Assembly (NCBI RefSeq): GCF_013170805.1
Contig: NZ_CP051293.1
Location: 4,098,001 to 4,162,000 of the forward strand
DNA length: 64,000 bases
DNA from: Mesorhizobium sp. NZP2077
GTDB taxonomy: Bacteria; Pseudomonadota; Alphaproteobacteria; Rhizobiales; Rhizobiaceae
Direction of reading: 5' to 3'
A program made the position numbers and the translations under genes. Below are positions 39,712 to 49,500 of the stretch, piece after piece; within the stretch, counting starts at the first letter, position 1; every line of letters begins with the position of its first letter. The notes under the pieces were generated by a model that made no database searches, was not told the origin of the DNA, and was given only the letters and a program-made list of their open reading frames with translations.

Positions 39712-40521
39712 ATGGCGAAGGGCAATGGCATCAAAATGAAGGAAGTGGACGAGAGCGAAATCGTCCTTTCGGTGCGCGACGTCACCGTTGCTATCGACGG
39801 AAAGCTGATCCTAGACAAACTTTCGCTCGATATCAGACGGGGCGAGATTCTGGGCTTTGTCGGCGCCTCGGGTGCCGGCAAATCGGTGCTTTTGCGCACC
39901 ATCCTTGGCCTGCTGCACAAACAATCTGGAACGATCAAGTTGTTCGGCGTCGATGTCGATAAAGCGAGCGACATCGAACGTCTTCGCGTCGACATGCGGC
40001 TTGGCGTGCTGTTCCAGCATGGTGCGCTGTTTTCGGCCCTGACCGTGCAGGAAAATGTGCAGGTGCCGATGCGCGAATATCTCGACCTGCCGAAAAAGCT
40101 GATGGACGAGCTGGCGCTGCTGAAGATCGAGCTGGTCGGGCTGCCGCCGGACGCGGCGCAGAAATTTCCCTCCGAACTCTCCGGCGGCATGATCAAGCGC
40201 GCGGCACTGGCTCGCGCTTTGGCGCTCGACCCGGACATCGTCTTTCTCGACGAGCCGACGTCCGGACTCGATCCGATCAGCGCGGCGGAGTTCGACGAAC
40301 TGGTGGTCAAGCTGCGCGATACCATGGACCTGACCGTCTATATGGTGACGCACGACCTCGATACGCTCTTTACCGCTTGCGACCATGTGGCGGTGCTGGG
40401 CAAGAAGAAGGTATTGGTCGAAGGCACTATCGACGACATGCTGAAGAGCGAGGAACCGTGGGTGAAATCCTATTTCCGCGGAAAACGCGCCCGGCAACTT
40501 GATCTTGCGGCGCGCGCATAG
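39712..40521 (+). CDS. mlaF: Mce/Mla-type lipid ABC transporter ATPase
   Basis: 269 aa. Walker A GASGAGKSVLLRTIL, a Q-loop in LGVLFQHGALFSALTV, signature SELSGGMIKRAALARALAL, Walker B DIVFLDEPTSGLDPIS and switch histidine in MVTHDLDTLF. FQHGALFSALTV and the GGM signature are typical of MlaF/Mkl ATPases that pair with MlaE permeases. It starts 3 bp after mlaE stops and ends 14 bp before mlaD. Confidence 0.94.
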   Translation: MAKGNGIKMKEVDESEIVLSVRDVTVAIDGKLILDKLSLDIRRGEILGFVGASGAGKSVLLRTILGLLHKQSGTIKLFGVDVDKASDIERLRVDMRLGVLFQHGALFSALTVQENVQVPMREYLDLPKKLMDELALLKIELVGLPPDAAQKFPSELSGGMIKRAALARALALDPDIVFLDEPTSGLDPISAAEFDELVVKLRDTMDLTVYMVTHDLDTLFTACDHVAVLGKKKVLVEGTIDDMLKSEEPWVKSYFRGKRARQLDLAARA

Positions 40522-40535
40522 CCATAAGTGGGACA

Positions 40536-41909
40536 ATGGAAACCAGAGCCAACTACGTCATTGTCGGCATTTTTACGCTGGTTGCGATCCTGGCGGCGTT
40601 TGCCTTCGTCTATTGGACCGCCGCGATCGGCGACAGGGGCGAGACCACGCTGCTGCGCGTGCGCATTCCGGGTTCGGCTTCCGGCCTTGGCCCCGGCAGT
40701 CTGGTGCTGTTCAACGGCGTCAAGGTCGGTGTGGTCAAACGTGTCTATCTTGACCTCGACAATCCGACGGTCGCTATCGCCGACACCGAAGTCGACCGGC
40801 TGACACCGATCACCAAGTCGACGCAGGCCGATCTCGGCCTTGCCAACCTTACCGGCCAGGCCAATATCGAACTCAAGGGGGCCGATCCCAAGGAAATCAA
40901 GCTTCTCGACCAGGCCGAGAAGGAAGGCAAGGTTGCCGAGATCGTCGCCAACCCCTCGGCCGTGACCAACCTGCTGCAGACGGCGCAGAACATCTTCACT
41001 CGCGCCGACAAGGTGCTTTCGGAGCTCGAAGGGTTCACCAAGGATGTTCGCGGGCCGCTGACGCAGACCGTCCAGAACGCGCAGACATTTTCCGATGCGC
41101 TGGCCAAGAATGCCGACGGCATCGACAAGTTCCTGTCCGCTGTCAGTGCGCTATCCGACGAACTGAAGGGCGTTTCAGGCAAGCTGGACGGCACGCTGAA
41201 GGCCGCCGAAGGGATTCTCAATGCTGTCGACAAGGACAAGATCAAGAGCATCGTTGCCAATGTCGATACAGTGACCGCGAATCTCAAGGAGACATCGCAG
41301 CAGTTCGACGGCGTGATCAAGAATGTCGACACCGCGGTCGGATCCGTCAATGATTTCGCCAAGCAGACACAAGGCACGCTGGCCAAGGTCGATGGCGTGC
41401 TCGACGGCATCGACCCGGCCCAGGTGCGCACAGCTCTCGCCAACATCCAGAAGGCGAGTGAAAGCGCCGACAAGGCGGCCGCCGACATCGCCGTCGTGAC
41501 CAACAAGTTCGCCAACCGGGCCGACGACATCGACCAGACGATCAAGGACGCCAAGCAACTGGCGCAGCGGCTCAACGACGCCTCGGTGCGTGTCGACGGC
41601 ATCCTCGCCAAGGTCGATACCTTGCTCGGGTCGGGACAGGCCGATGGCGTGATGGCCGACGCCAGGGATACGCTGAAGTCGTTCAAGCAGGTCGCCGATA
41701 CGCTGAATGCGCGGCTTGGTGTCATCACCGACAATCTGGCGCGCTTCTCGGGCCAGGGGCTGTCGAACGTAGAGGCGCTGGTACAGGACAGCCGCCGCTC
41801 GATAAGCCGCATCGAGGAGGCGGTCACGGATCTCAGCCGCAATCCGCAACGCATTCTTTCGGGTGGCGACGGCGAGGTTCGGCAATTCGATGGCAGGGCT
41901 CGGCGTTGA
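40536..41909 (+). CDS. mlaD: MCE domain substrate-binding protein (MlaD family)
   Basis: 457 aa, longer than E. coli MlaD. An N-terminal membrane anchor (YVIVGIFTLVAILAAFAFVYW) is followed by one MCE domain (residues ~38-118, with GSASGLGPGSLVLFNGVKVG). A long helical periplasmic tail of ~330 residues follows, with repeated patterns such as LDGTLKAAEGILNAVDKDKI and TLAKVDGVLDGIDPAQV. The tail may form a tunnel or needle as in long MCE proteins. Hexamerisation and lipid binding are inferred from the family. Confidence 0.93.
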   Translation: METRANYVIVGIFTLVAILAAFAFVYWTAAIGDRGETTLLRVRIPGSASGLGPGSLVLFNGVKVGVVKRVYLDLDNPTVAIADTEVDRLTPITKSTQADLGLANLTGQANIELKGADPKEIKLLDQAEKEGKVAEIVANPSAVTNLLQTAQNIFTRADKVLSELEGFTKDVRGPLTQTVQNAQTFSDALAKNADGIDKFLSAVSALSDELKGVSGKLDGTLKAAEGILNAVDKDKIKSIVANVDTVTANLKETSQQFDGVIKNVDTAVGSVNDFAKQTQGTLAKVDGVLDGIDPAQVRTALANIQKASESADKAAADIAVVTNKFANRADDIDQTIKDAKQLAQRLNDASVRVDGILAKVDTLLGSGQADGVMADARDTLKSFKQVADTLNARLGVITDNLARFSGQGLSNVEALVQDSRRSISRIEEAVTDLSRNPQRILSGGDGEVRQFDGRARR

Positions 41910-41988
41910 CTTCGGCATCGGCGCGCCCCAAGAACATGAGCTGCGGATGCGGGTTGATCTTACGATCCGGGGACAACGGGGATCGCGC

Positions 41989-42597
41989 GTGAAGTCGGTG
42001 TGGGTGAGAACGGGTGGATTGACACCGGCTGTGGCGCTGCTTGCGCTATCGCTTGCCGGCTGTGCGGTACTGGGCGGCAAGCCTGCGCCGCTCGACACAT
42101 TCGAGCTGTCGGCGCCGTCGGTTGACGCTCATGGCCATAGCCGCAAGCAAATCCTGATCGCCCAGCCTTCGGCGCTCAAGGCGCTGGACAGCCAGAACAT
42201 CGTCATCAAGCCTTCCGACCGCTCGATCCAGTATCTGAAGGGTGCGCAGTGGGCCGACCGCCTGCCGCTGATCGTGCAGGCGCGGCTGGCCGAGACCTTC
42301 CAGCGCTCGGGCAGCTTTGCCGGTGTCGGCAAGCCGGGCGAGGGCCTGGCGATCGACTACCAGGTGATCGTCGAGATCCGGTCCTTCGAGGTGCGTGTCG
42401 AAGGCGGCGAACACGCCGAGGTCGACCTGTTCGTGCGCATCCTCAACGACCGCAACGGCGAGGTGCGCGCATCCAAGAGCTTTACGGCTTCCGCACCCGT
42501 TTCGGGCAGTGGCAACCCTGCCTATGTCAGCGGGCTCGACAGCGCGTTTGGGGATGCCGCCAAGCAGATCGTTCGCTGGACCGATTCGGTGATCTGA
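41989..42597 (+). CDS. ABC transport auxiliary lipoprotein (PqiC/ABC_trans_aux type)
   Basis: About 202 aa. The N-terminus KSVWVRTGGLTPAVALLALS ends in the lipobox LAGC, giving an outer- or periplasm-facing lipoprotein. The body (APLDTFELSAP, RKQILIAQPSALKALDSQNI, WADRLPLIVQARLAETFQ, YQVIVEIRSFEV) fits the ABC_trans_aux family that accompanies MCE transporters. GTG at 41989, with GGGGAT upstream, gives a normal signal peptide; ATG at 41947 is an alternative. Last gene of the mla-like operon. Confidence 0.85.
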   Translation: MKSVWVRTGGLTPAVALLALSLAGCAVLGGKPAPLDTFELSAPSVDAHGHSRKQILIAQPSALKALDSQNIVIKPSDRSIQYLKGAQWADRLPLIVQARLAETFQRSGSFAGVGKPGEGLAIDYQVIVEIRSFEVRVEGGEHAEVDLFVRILNDRNGEVRASKSFTASAPVSGSGNPAYVSGLDSAFGDAAKQIVRWTDSVI

Positions 42598-42615
42598 GTT
42601 TCAGTGCACTGAAAC
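42598..42615. terminator. Perfect 18-bp palindrome directly after the mla-like operon
   Basis: GTTTCAGTGCACTGAAAC begins on the base after the stop codon. As RNA it can form a 7-bp stem with a TGCA loop, either strand. No T-run follows, so it is either a weak bidirectional terminator for the operon and the converging pseudogene or a protein-binding palindrome. Confidence 0.4.
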
Positions 42616-42633
42616 CCGCCAAGCTCTTTCAAG

Positions 42634-42983
42634 CTACAAGCGGTCGAAGACATCAGGCCGCAGCTTTCCGGCCTTCAGCAGGTGCTGCAAGGTGTAAGTT
42701 ACGGACAGCGCGTCGTCGAGTGCGTCGTGTCCCTGCAGCGGCGGGTGTTCGACGCCATAGTAGTCCGCGAGCTTGCTGCTCGGCGTCCTCGCCAAATCCT
42801 CGATCGGCATCCCAGCCGCGATCAGCAGCTTTACGGCTTTGTCAAACCGGGTGGCCGGGATGGAAGGCTGACCGCGCCGATCTGCGCGATGTCAGGGTCG
42901 GGATCGTGGGCCGCGCACCAGAATCGGCGTTGCGAACCCTCAAGGCAGAGAAACTCGCAGTCGAATATGATCGCCGTCTTCAC
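42634..42983 (-). pseudogene. DEDD-type 3'-5' exonuclease, internally deleted and frameshifted
   Basis: From a GTG at 42983 (AGAAGG upstream) the frame reads KTAIIFDCEFLCLEGSQRRF and DPDPDIAQIGAV, the ExoI motif (DxE) of an RNase T/DnaQ-like nuclease. It then runs into a stop at about 42832-42834. In another frame the same gene resumes: KAVKLLIAAGMPIEDLART, LADYYGVEHPPLQG and HDALDDALSVTYTLQ, the ExoIII motif, ending at 42634. About 70 residues of the middle (ExoII region) appear missing, and the 350-nt span is not a multiple of three. It is a remnant. Confidence 0.75.
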
Positions 42984-43025
42984 GGCCGGTACCCTTCTAT
43001 CTAGCGGATCGCGGGGTCGCGTTCG

Positions 43026-43415
43026 TCACGTGTCCTGCCATGCCACCGACTTGTATTGGCCACCGTTGTTGAGGAAGAAGTATGCTATCGCCTCGTAGCA
43101 CTGCTTGATCGGGATGCACCACGACAGCGGATATTCGTCAACCTGACCATTCGCCAGCGTGTAAACGCAGGTCCCATCCTTGGTTTGGGTTCCTTGTGTC
43201 ACCGAACCGCTGTCTCCATCGAAGCGCAAATACATCAGCCAGGCGTTGTCGCCATTCCTCAGCATAGAGAGAGACTGGCCACCCGGGGCCGAGATCCATA
43301 ATTCGAACTGCCGCTCCAGGTCGAAGTGACCAAGGACTGGGGCGAATTCTTCGAAGGTCTCGTATGGCTGAGTTATTCCCTTGAATGTGACTTTCACCGC
43401 GTAGGCTCGCCTCAA
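43026..43415 (-). CDS. Imm1-like immunity protein (orphan)
   Basis: About 129 aa, soluble, acidic. The C-terminal part (WLMYLRFDGDSGSVTQG, a short strand, then GQVDEYPLSWCIPIKQCYEA and IAYFFLNNGG, ending in VAWQD) follows the pattern of the Imm1 family, small immunity proteins for contact- or secretion-dependent nuclease toxins. No toxin, Rhs/CDI protein or secretion gene lies nearby. The start is uncertain: TTG at 43415 or GTG at 43397. It lies in A+T-richer sequence beside a broken nuclease gene. The family call is from pattern memory. Confidence 0.55.
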   Translation of the reverse strand: MRRAYAVKVTFKGITQPYETFEEFAPVLGHFDLERQFELWISAPGGQSLSMLRNGDNAWLMYLRFDGDSGSVTQGTQTKDGTCVYTLANGQVDEYPLSWCIPIKQCYEAIAYFFLNNGGQYKSVAWQDT

Positions 43416-43478
43416 GAAGGTGATGGCACTCTCTAGATGTGGTCAAAGCCGACAGAGAAATCGGCATTTTTGGCACCC

Positions 43479-43510
43479 CGCTTGCGGAAACGCAGAGGTC
43501 TCCGCAAGCG
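43479..43510 (-). terminator. Hairpin downstream of gpr
   Basis: CGCTTGCGGA (43479-43488) and TCCGCAAGCG (43501-43510) form a perfect 10-bp stem with a 12-nt loop, 29 bp beyond the stop of the gpr gene on the minus strand. No T-run follows in that direction, so the terminator call rests on stem strength and position. Confidence 0.5.
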
Positions 43511-43539
43511 AATCTCGGTGGCCGCCCGGCCACTGAAGC

Positions 43540-46500
43540 TTAGTGCAGACGGCCGCTGGCGTGGGCCAGCATGGTGTAGACCTTGCCGGTGTCCGACGTC
43601 AGGTAGGTCTGCGCCATGATGTTGTCGCGGTCGTTGCGCGAGACGTCCTTGAGCAGCTTCTCGAAGTCGTCGCAATACCGGTCGACGGCGGCGCGGAATT
43701 CAGCCTCGCCTTGATACTTGCGGCGGATTTCGTCGAACGTCTGCTGGCCCTTCAGCGTGTAGAGCCGGCGCGTGAAGACGTCCCGCTCGCCGCGCCGATA
43801 GCGGTTCCACAACTCGATCGAAGCATCGTGGTCGATGGCCCGTGCGATGTCGACGGAGAGCGAGTTCAGCGATTCCACGACATGCAGCGGCGAACGCTGG
43901 GCAGGGGCCGCGCGCGGTGCTTCAGCAGGCGCCGAAGGCGGTGCTGCCGGCCTGAGCTCCGCATCGTTCGACGCCGCGGTCAGCAGGTCACGCACCCAGC
44001 CGCCTTGCGGCGTGCGGGCGTTGGCGTCAGGACGCTGGCGCGGTGCCGCCTCGGCCGGACGCTCGAGATCGAGCGTACCGCGCAACGCGGTGCCGCCCAG
44101 TGGCGCCTGGGGTGTGCGAAGCTCCGGCTGCTGCGGCGCCGGCGCACGGCGCGGCGGCTCTGCGGGACGTGCCGCCGGCGCCTGCGGCGCCGGGCGCAGA
44201 TTGCGTGGCTCCGCGCTATCGCCGCCGCCACGGCCGGACTTCGCAACGATGTCCGAAAGCTCCTTCAGGGCGTTGATCTGCTCGGAGACGGCGCGGCGGA
44301 TGGCAGAGGTCGATTCCTTTGCCTCTTCCGGCATCTCGATGACGCCTTTCTTGAGCTCGGCGCGGGTGAGGTCGAGTTCGCTCTTGATCGAGCTCGCGGT
44401 GCGCCGCATCTCGTCGGTGGCATCGGCGAAGCGCTTGGTCGCCGAATCGACGACGTCGGTGATGGCGTTGCGGATCTTGTCGGCCGACTCCATCGTCTTG
44501 CCTTCGGCGTTCTGCAGCGTCTGGCCGACGAGGTTTTCGAACGAGCGCATGACCCTTTCGAGATCTTCCGACTTCTTGACCAGGCCGACGGCGAGGTCTT
44601 CGAGCGACGACTGCCTTTCCAGCGTGTGCTCGAGGTTGCTCTGGGCGGAGCTCAACAGGTCCGAGGCACTGGCCAGCAGGCGGCTGTGTTCATCGAACTT
44701 CGTGGCGATCGAGGCCACTTCGCGCAAGGTCGACGATGACAGTTCCGTCAGCCTTGTGGTGTTCGAATCAACCAGACGCGCCGAGCTGGCGAAGGTCTGC
44801 GCCGCCTTTTCGGTGGTCGCCGCGAAGCTCTGCGTGCTGCCGCTCAGGCGTTCGTCGACCTGGCCGAGGTTGACCGCGGCCTGCTCGATCAGCTGACCGA
44901 GCTGCGAGCTGGACTTGGTCATGCGGCCGATGAGATCGGCAACACTGTCGGACAGCGACGAACGGGCGCCTTCGACCGCCGACAAGGTCTCGGCGGTGCG
45001 GCTGGCGAGCGCGTTGACAAGGGCAGCATTCTCGCTGCGCAGCTTCTCGGTGGCGCGTTCGGTGACCTCTTCCATGCTCTTTTGCAGTTCCGAGCCACCC
45101 TGGGCGAAGCGCTCGACCAAAGGTCGCGCGGTTTCGTCGAGGATTTTGGACATTTCGGCCGACCGCGCCGCGAGCATGGTGTTGAGTTCGCGGGTGTTGG
45201 TGCCGATTGTCTTGGCGGCATCGTTGGTGCTCTGGCCGATATGCTGGCCAACCGCGGTGAAGGTCTCGGCGATCACATTGGCACGCGAAACGAGCTGCGC
45301 CTCGGCGGTCGACACCTGCTCGTTGAGCCTCTGGCCCATTGTCTCCGTGGTGTAGGCCAGCCGGTTCTCGACGCTGGCGATCTGCTCCTCGACACGGGCG
45401 GCCGCGGCCGCCGCGCTCGATGCAAGACGCTCGTCGGCGCCGGCAAGCGCCTGCTCGATTTCGCGGGCATGCACGGCCATCTCCTGGCCGGTCTGGCGCG
45501 CACGGTCGGCAACCCTCTGCTCGGTGCTGGCGAAAGCACCGACGATGGTCTGCGCATGCTCGCCGATCGTCGACGTGCTGTCGGCGATGCGCGAGACCAG
45601 GCGCTGGTCGGCATCGTCGAAGATGCGGCCGATTTCCGAAGCACGGTTGGACAGAGCGTCCGAGCCTTCCGCGATGCGTGAAACCAGTTGCTGGTCGGCG
45701 GCATCGAAGATGCGGCCAAGATCCGACGCGCGGGCGGCGAGCGCTTCGGCCGATTCGCCGATGCGCACGCCGAGCCGCTGGTCGGCGCTTTCGAAGTTGC
45801 GCAGGATGTCACCGGCGCGGGCGGCCAGCGACTGTGCCGTCTCGACCGCGCGGGCAACCAGTTTCTGGTCGGCCGCGTCAAAGGCGCCGGCAATCTCGTT
45901 TGCACGGGCGGCCAGATGATCCGCGGTATCCTGAGCCCGGGTGGCCAACTGGTTGGTGGTTGCCTGGGCGCGGGCGGCGAGCTTCTGGTCCGCAAGGTCG
46001 AAGGTGCCGGCGATTTCGCCGGCGCGGGCGGCCAGCTGGTCGGCGGTTTCATGGGCACGGGCCAGCAGCGAGCTGGACGTGTCGTCGGCACGGGCCAGCA
46101 AGGCGTTCGATGTATCTTCCGCACGGGCGTGGAGGCGACGATCGGCCTCCTCGAACGTGCGGGCGATGTCTTCGGCCCGTGCAAGCAGGGCGGCGGACGT
46201 CTGCTCGGCGCGCTCGGCGATCTTGCGGTCGGCGTCGCTGAAGGCCGCACCGGCCTGCTCATGCAGCGTGCTGGTGACCTCCAGGACCTTTTCGCGCAAG
46301 GCGCCGGCAACGAAGACCGCGCTCTTCTCGAGCACGCTGCGGACGTTGTCGACGCCGGTCGAGAGTGCGCGCTCCATGGTTCCGGCGCGTTCCTCGATGA
46401 TGCCGGTCTGACGGCTGAACGCCTGCTCGATCTTGTTCACATCGGCGGCGATCGCGGCCGAAATGTCGGTGCTGCGGGCGGCGATCTGGTCGATGTGGCC

Positions 46501-49500
46501 GGACAGCGAGCGGTCGACGTCCTTGCGGGTCTCGGCAAGCTTGCCAAGATCGTCTTCCAGCGCGCGGGTGAGCATGTTGCGGCCTTCGGCCAGCTTGCCG
46601 ACATGGCCGGCGATGATACCGTCGATCTCGCCGCGGCTTTCGGTAAGCTTCTGCAGGTCGGCCTCCAGCACCCGCGAAAGCTGCCCGCGATCTTCCACCA
46701 GCTTTTCCGACTGGCTGGATATGACACCCCTGATGGTGTTGAGGTCCGATTCCAGCGCGCGCTTGAGAATGTCGCGGCCTTCCGCGAGCTTCTCGACCTG
46801 GCCGGCGACCAGACCGTCGATGCTGGAGCGGCTATCGGCCAGCTTGGCGAGATCGGCTTCAAGGGCGCGTTTGAGAACGTCGCGGCCTTCGGCCAGCTTC
46901 TCGACCTGGCCGGCGACCAGGCCGTCGATGCTGGAGCGGCTTTCGGCCAGCTTGGCAATATCGTCCTCGAGGGCTCTCGACAGAGAAGAACGATCCTGGA
47001 CGAGCCTTTCGGCGTGGCTGTTCACCAGGCCACTGACGCTCTCAAGGTCGGCTTCCAGAGCTCGCGCGAACTGCGCGCGGTCATCGACCAGTTTCTGTGA
47101 TTGGTCTGCAACCGTACCCCTGATCGTGTTGAGATCGGCCTCCAGCGCACGCTTGAGGATATCGCGGCCTTCGGCCAGCTTCTCGACCTGGCCTGAAACA
47201 AGCCCGTCGATACCCGAGCGGCTCTCCGCCAGTTTGGCGAGGTCGTCTTCCAACGCCCTGGACAGTGCCGAACGATCCTGGACGAGCCTGTCGGCGTGGG
47301 TGTTCACCAGCCCGCTGACGTTTTCGAGGTCGACTTCCAACGCTTTCGACAGGGTCGAGCGGTCCTGAACAATCCGTTCGGAGTGGCTGTTGACGAGGCT
47401 ATTGACGCTTTCAAGATCTGCTTCGAGCGCACGGGCGAACTGTGCGCGGTCGTCGACCAGTTTCTGCGACTGGTCGGCAATCGTGCCTTTGATTGTATTC
47501 AGATCGGATTCGAGGGCACGCCGCAGAATGTCGCGGCCTTCCGACAGTTTTTCGACCTGACCGGCGACCAGACCGTCGATGCTGGAACGGCTGTCGGCCA
47601 GCTTGGCGAGGTCGTCCTCGAGGGCCTTCGACAAGGTCGAACGATCCTGGACCAGCCTGTTCATGTGGTCGGCGATGACGCTGTTCACATTCTGCAGGTC
47701 GGCTTCCAAGACCCGCGAAAGCTGTCCGCGGTCCTCCGCCAGCCTTTCAGACTGGCTCGAGATGACGCCCTTGATGGTGTTGAGGTCCGATTCCAGGGCG
47801 CGCTTTAGAATGTCGCGGCCCTCGGCCAGCTTCTCGACCTGGCCGGCGACGAGGCCGTCGATGCTCGAGCGGCTTTCGGCCAGCTTGGCAAGGTCGGCTT
47901 CGAGCGTCTGCGACAGCAGGCTGCGGTCATTGGCAAGCCGTCCCGAATGATCGTCGAGCAGGCCTCTGATGCCCGAGAGGTCGTTCTCGAGCGAGCGGCC
48001 GAGATGGCTGCGGTCTTCCACCAGCTTTGTCGAATGCGCCTCGATCAGGCTCTTGATGCCGGCGATGTCGTTTTCCAAGGCCTGGGCGAGCACCGCTCGG
48101 CCCTCGGCGATCTTCTCGACCTGGCCGGCGACCAGACCATCGATGCTGGCGCGGCTGTCGGACAGTTTGCCGAGGTCTGCTTCCAGCGCGCGCGACAGGA
48201 TGTTGCGGCCTTCGGCGAGTTTCCCAACGTGACCGGCGACCATTTCATCAATGATCGTACGGGCTTGCACGAGTTTTCCGGAGTCTTCGTTGAGAGCGAG
48301 CGAGAGCCGGTTGCGGCCTTCTTCCAGCCTTTCCAGATGGCTGCCGAGCGACGCGTCGATGGCAGCGCGCGATTCGTTGACCTTGCGCAGATCCTCTTCG
48401 AGGGCGCGCGCGATGAGGGTGCGGCCTTCGGCCAGCTTCTGCACCTGGTTGGTCACCGCGGCATCGATGCCCGCGCGACCCTCGGCGAATTTCGCCAGGT
48501 CAGCCTGCATGGCGGCGGCCATGCGCTCACGGCTTTCGGACAGTTTGCGGCTGTGGTTTTCGACGGCTTCCTCGATGCCGACACGGGCGTCGGCAAGCCG
48601 CTGGATGTCGCTGTCGAAGGAACGCGAGACGACATGACGCGCCGCCTCCATGCGACCGGCGAAGTCGCTGGCGCGGGCCTCGAGCATGCTCGATGTCGAG
48701 GTGACGATGTCGGCCATGTCGGCGCCGATCTGGGTCTTGCCCTGATCGATCATCGCGGCCAGCGTGTCCTTGCTCTCGGCGAAGGTGTGGGCGATTTCGC
48801 GGGCGCGCTCGACCAGCGTTTCATTGATCTGGCGGGCGCGGGCCTCGAGCGCGGCGTTGAGCTTCTGGGTGCCGGTGTCCAGAGCCTCGGCGCGGGTCTG
48901 GAACTCGCTGATGAGCGCCTGGCCGCGTTCGGCCAGCGTGCGCTCGATGCCGTTGAGGCTGGCTTCGAATTCCGAATTGAGCGTGCGCGCGGCGCCGCCA
49001 AGCAGCGACACCATGCCGGTGGTGCGATCGTCGAGCAGATCGGTCAGCGACCGGGTCAGGCCGTCCGTCGTATCCGTCAGCTTGGCAATGCGCGTGTCGA
49101 GCAGGCTGGCGAAGGCCTCGCCGGAGGTCGAAAGCCTGTCGGTGATGTTATCAAGCCGGCCTTCCACGGAATCGAAGATCGACATCGAGCTTTCGTTGAT
49201 GCGGTCGATCAGCGTATCGCCGGAATTGGTGATCGTCATCGACAGCTTGGTCGATGCGTTGAGGATCGAGTCGCGGATGATGTCGCTGGCAGCGCCGATT
49301 TCGTCCCGGAGCGTCTCATGCGCACCCGAAATCGAGGCGCGGACGCGCTCCGCATGGGTGACGACCGCCTCGCGCTCGCTGCCGAGCCCGTCGACGAGCG
49401 AACGGATGCGGGTTTCGTTTTCCGAATAAGAGCGTTCGATCTGGTTGACTTCGCTGTGGACCAGCGTTTCCAGTTCCACGGCGCGGGCAAGCGTGCGTTC

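Noticed and set aside
46560..48250. CRISPR array
   Set aside because: The repeats are long, contiguous and in frame within gpr; there are no short repeats with unique spacers and no cas genes.
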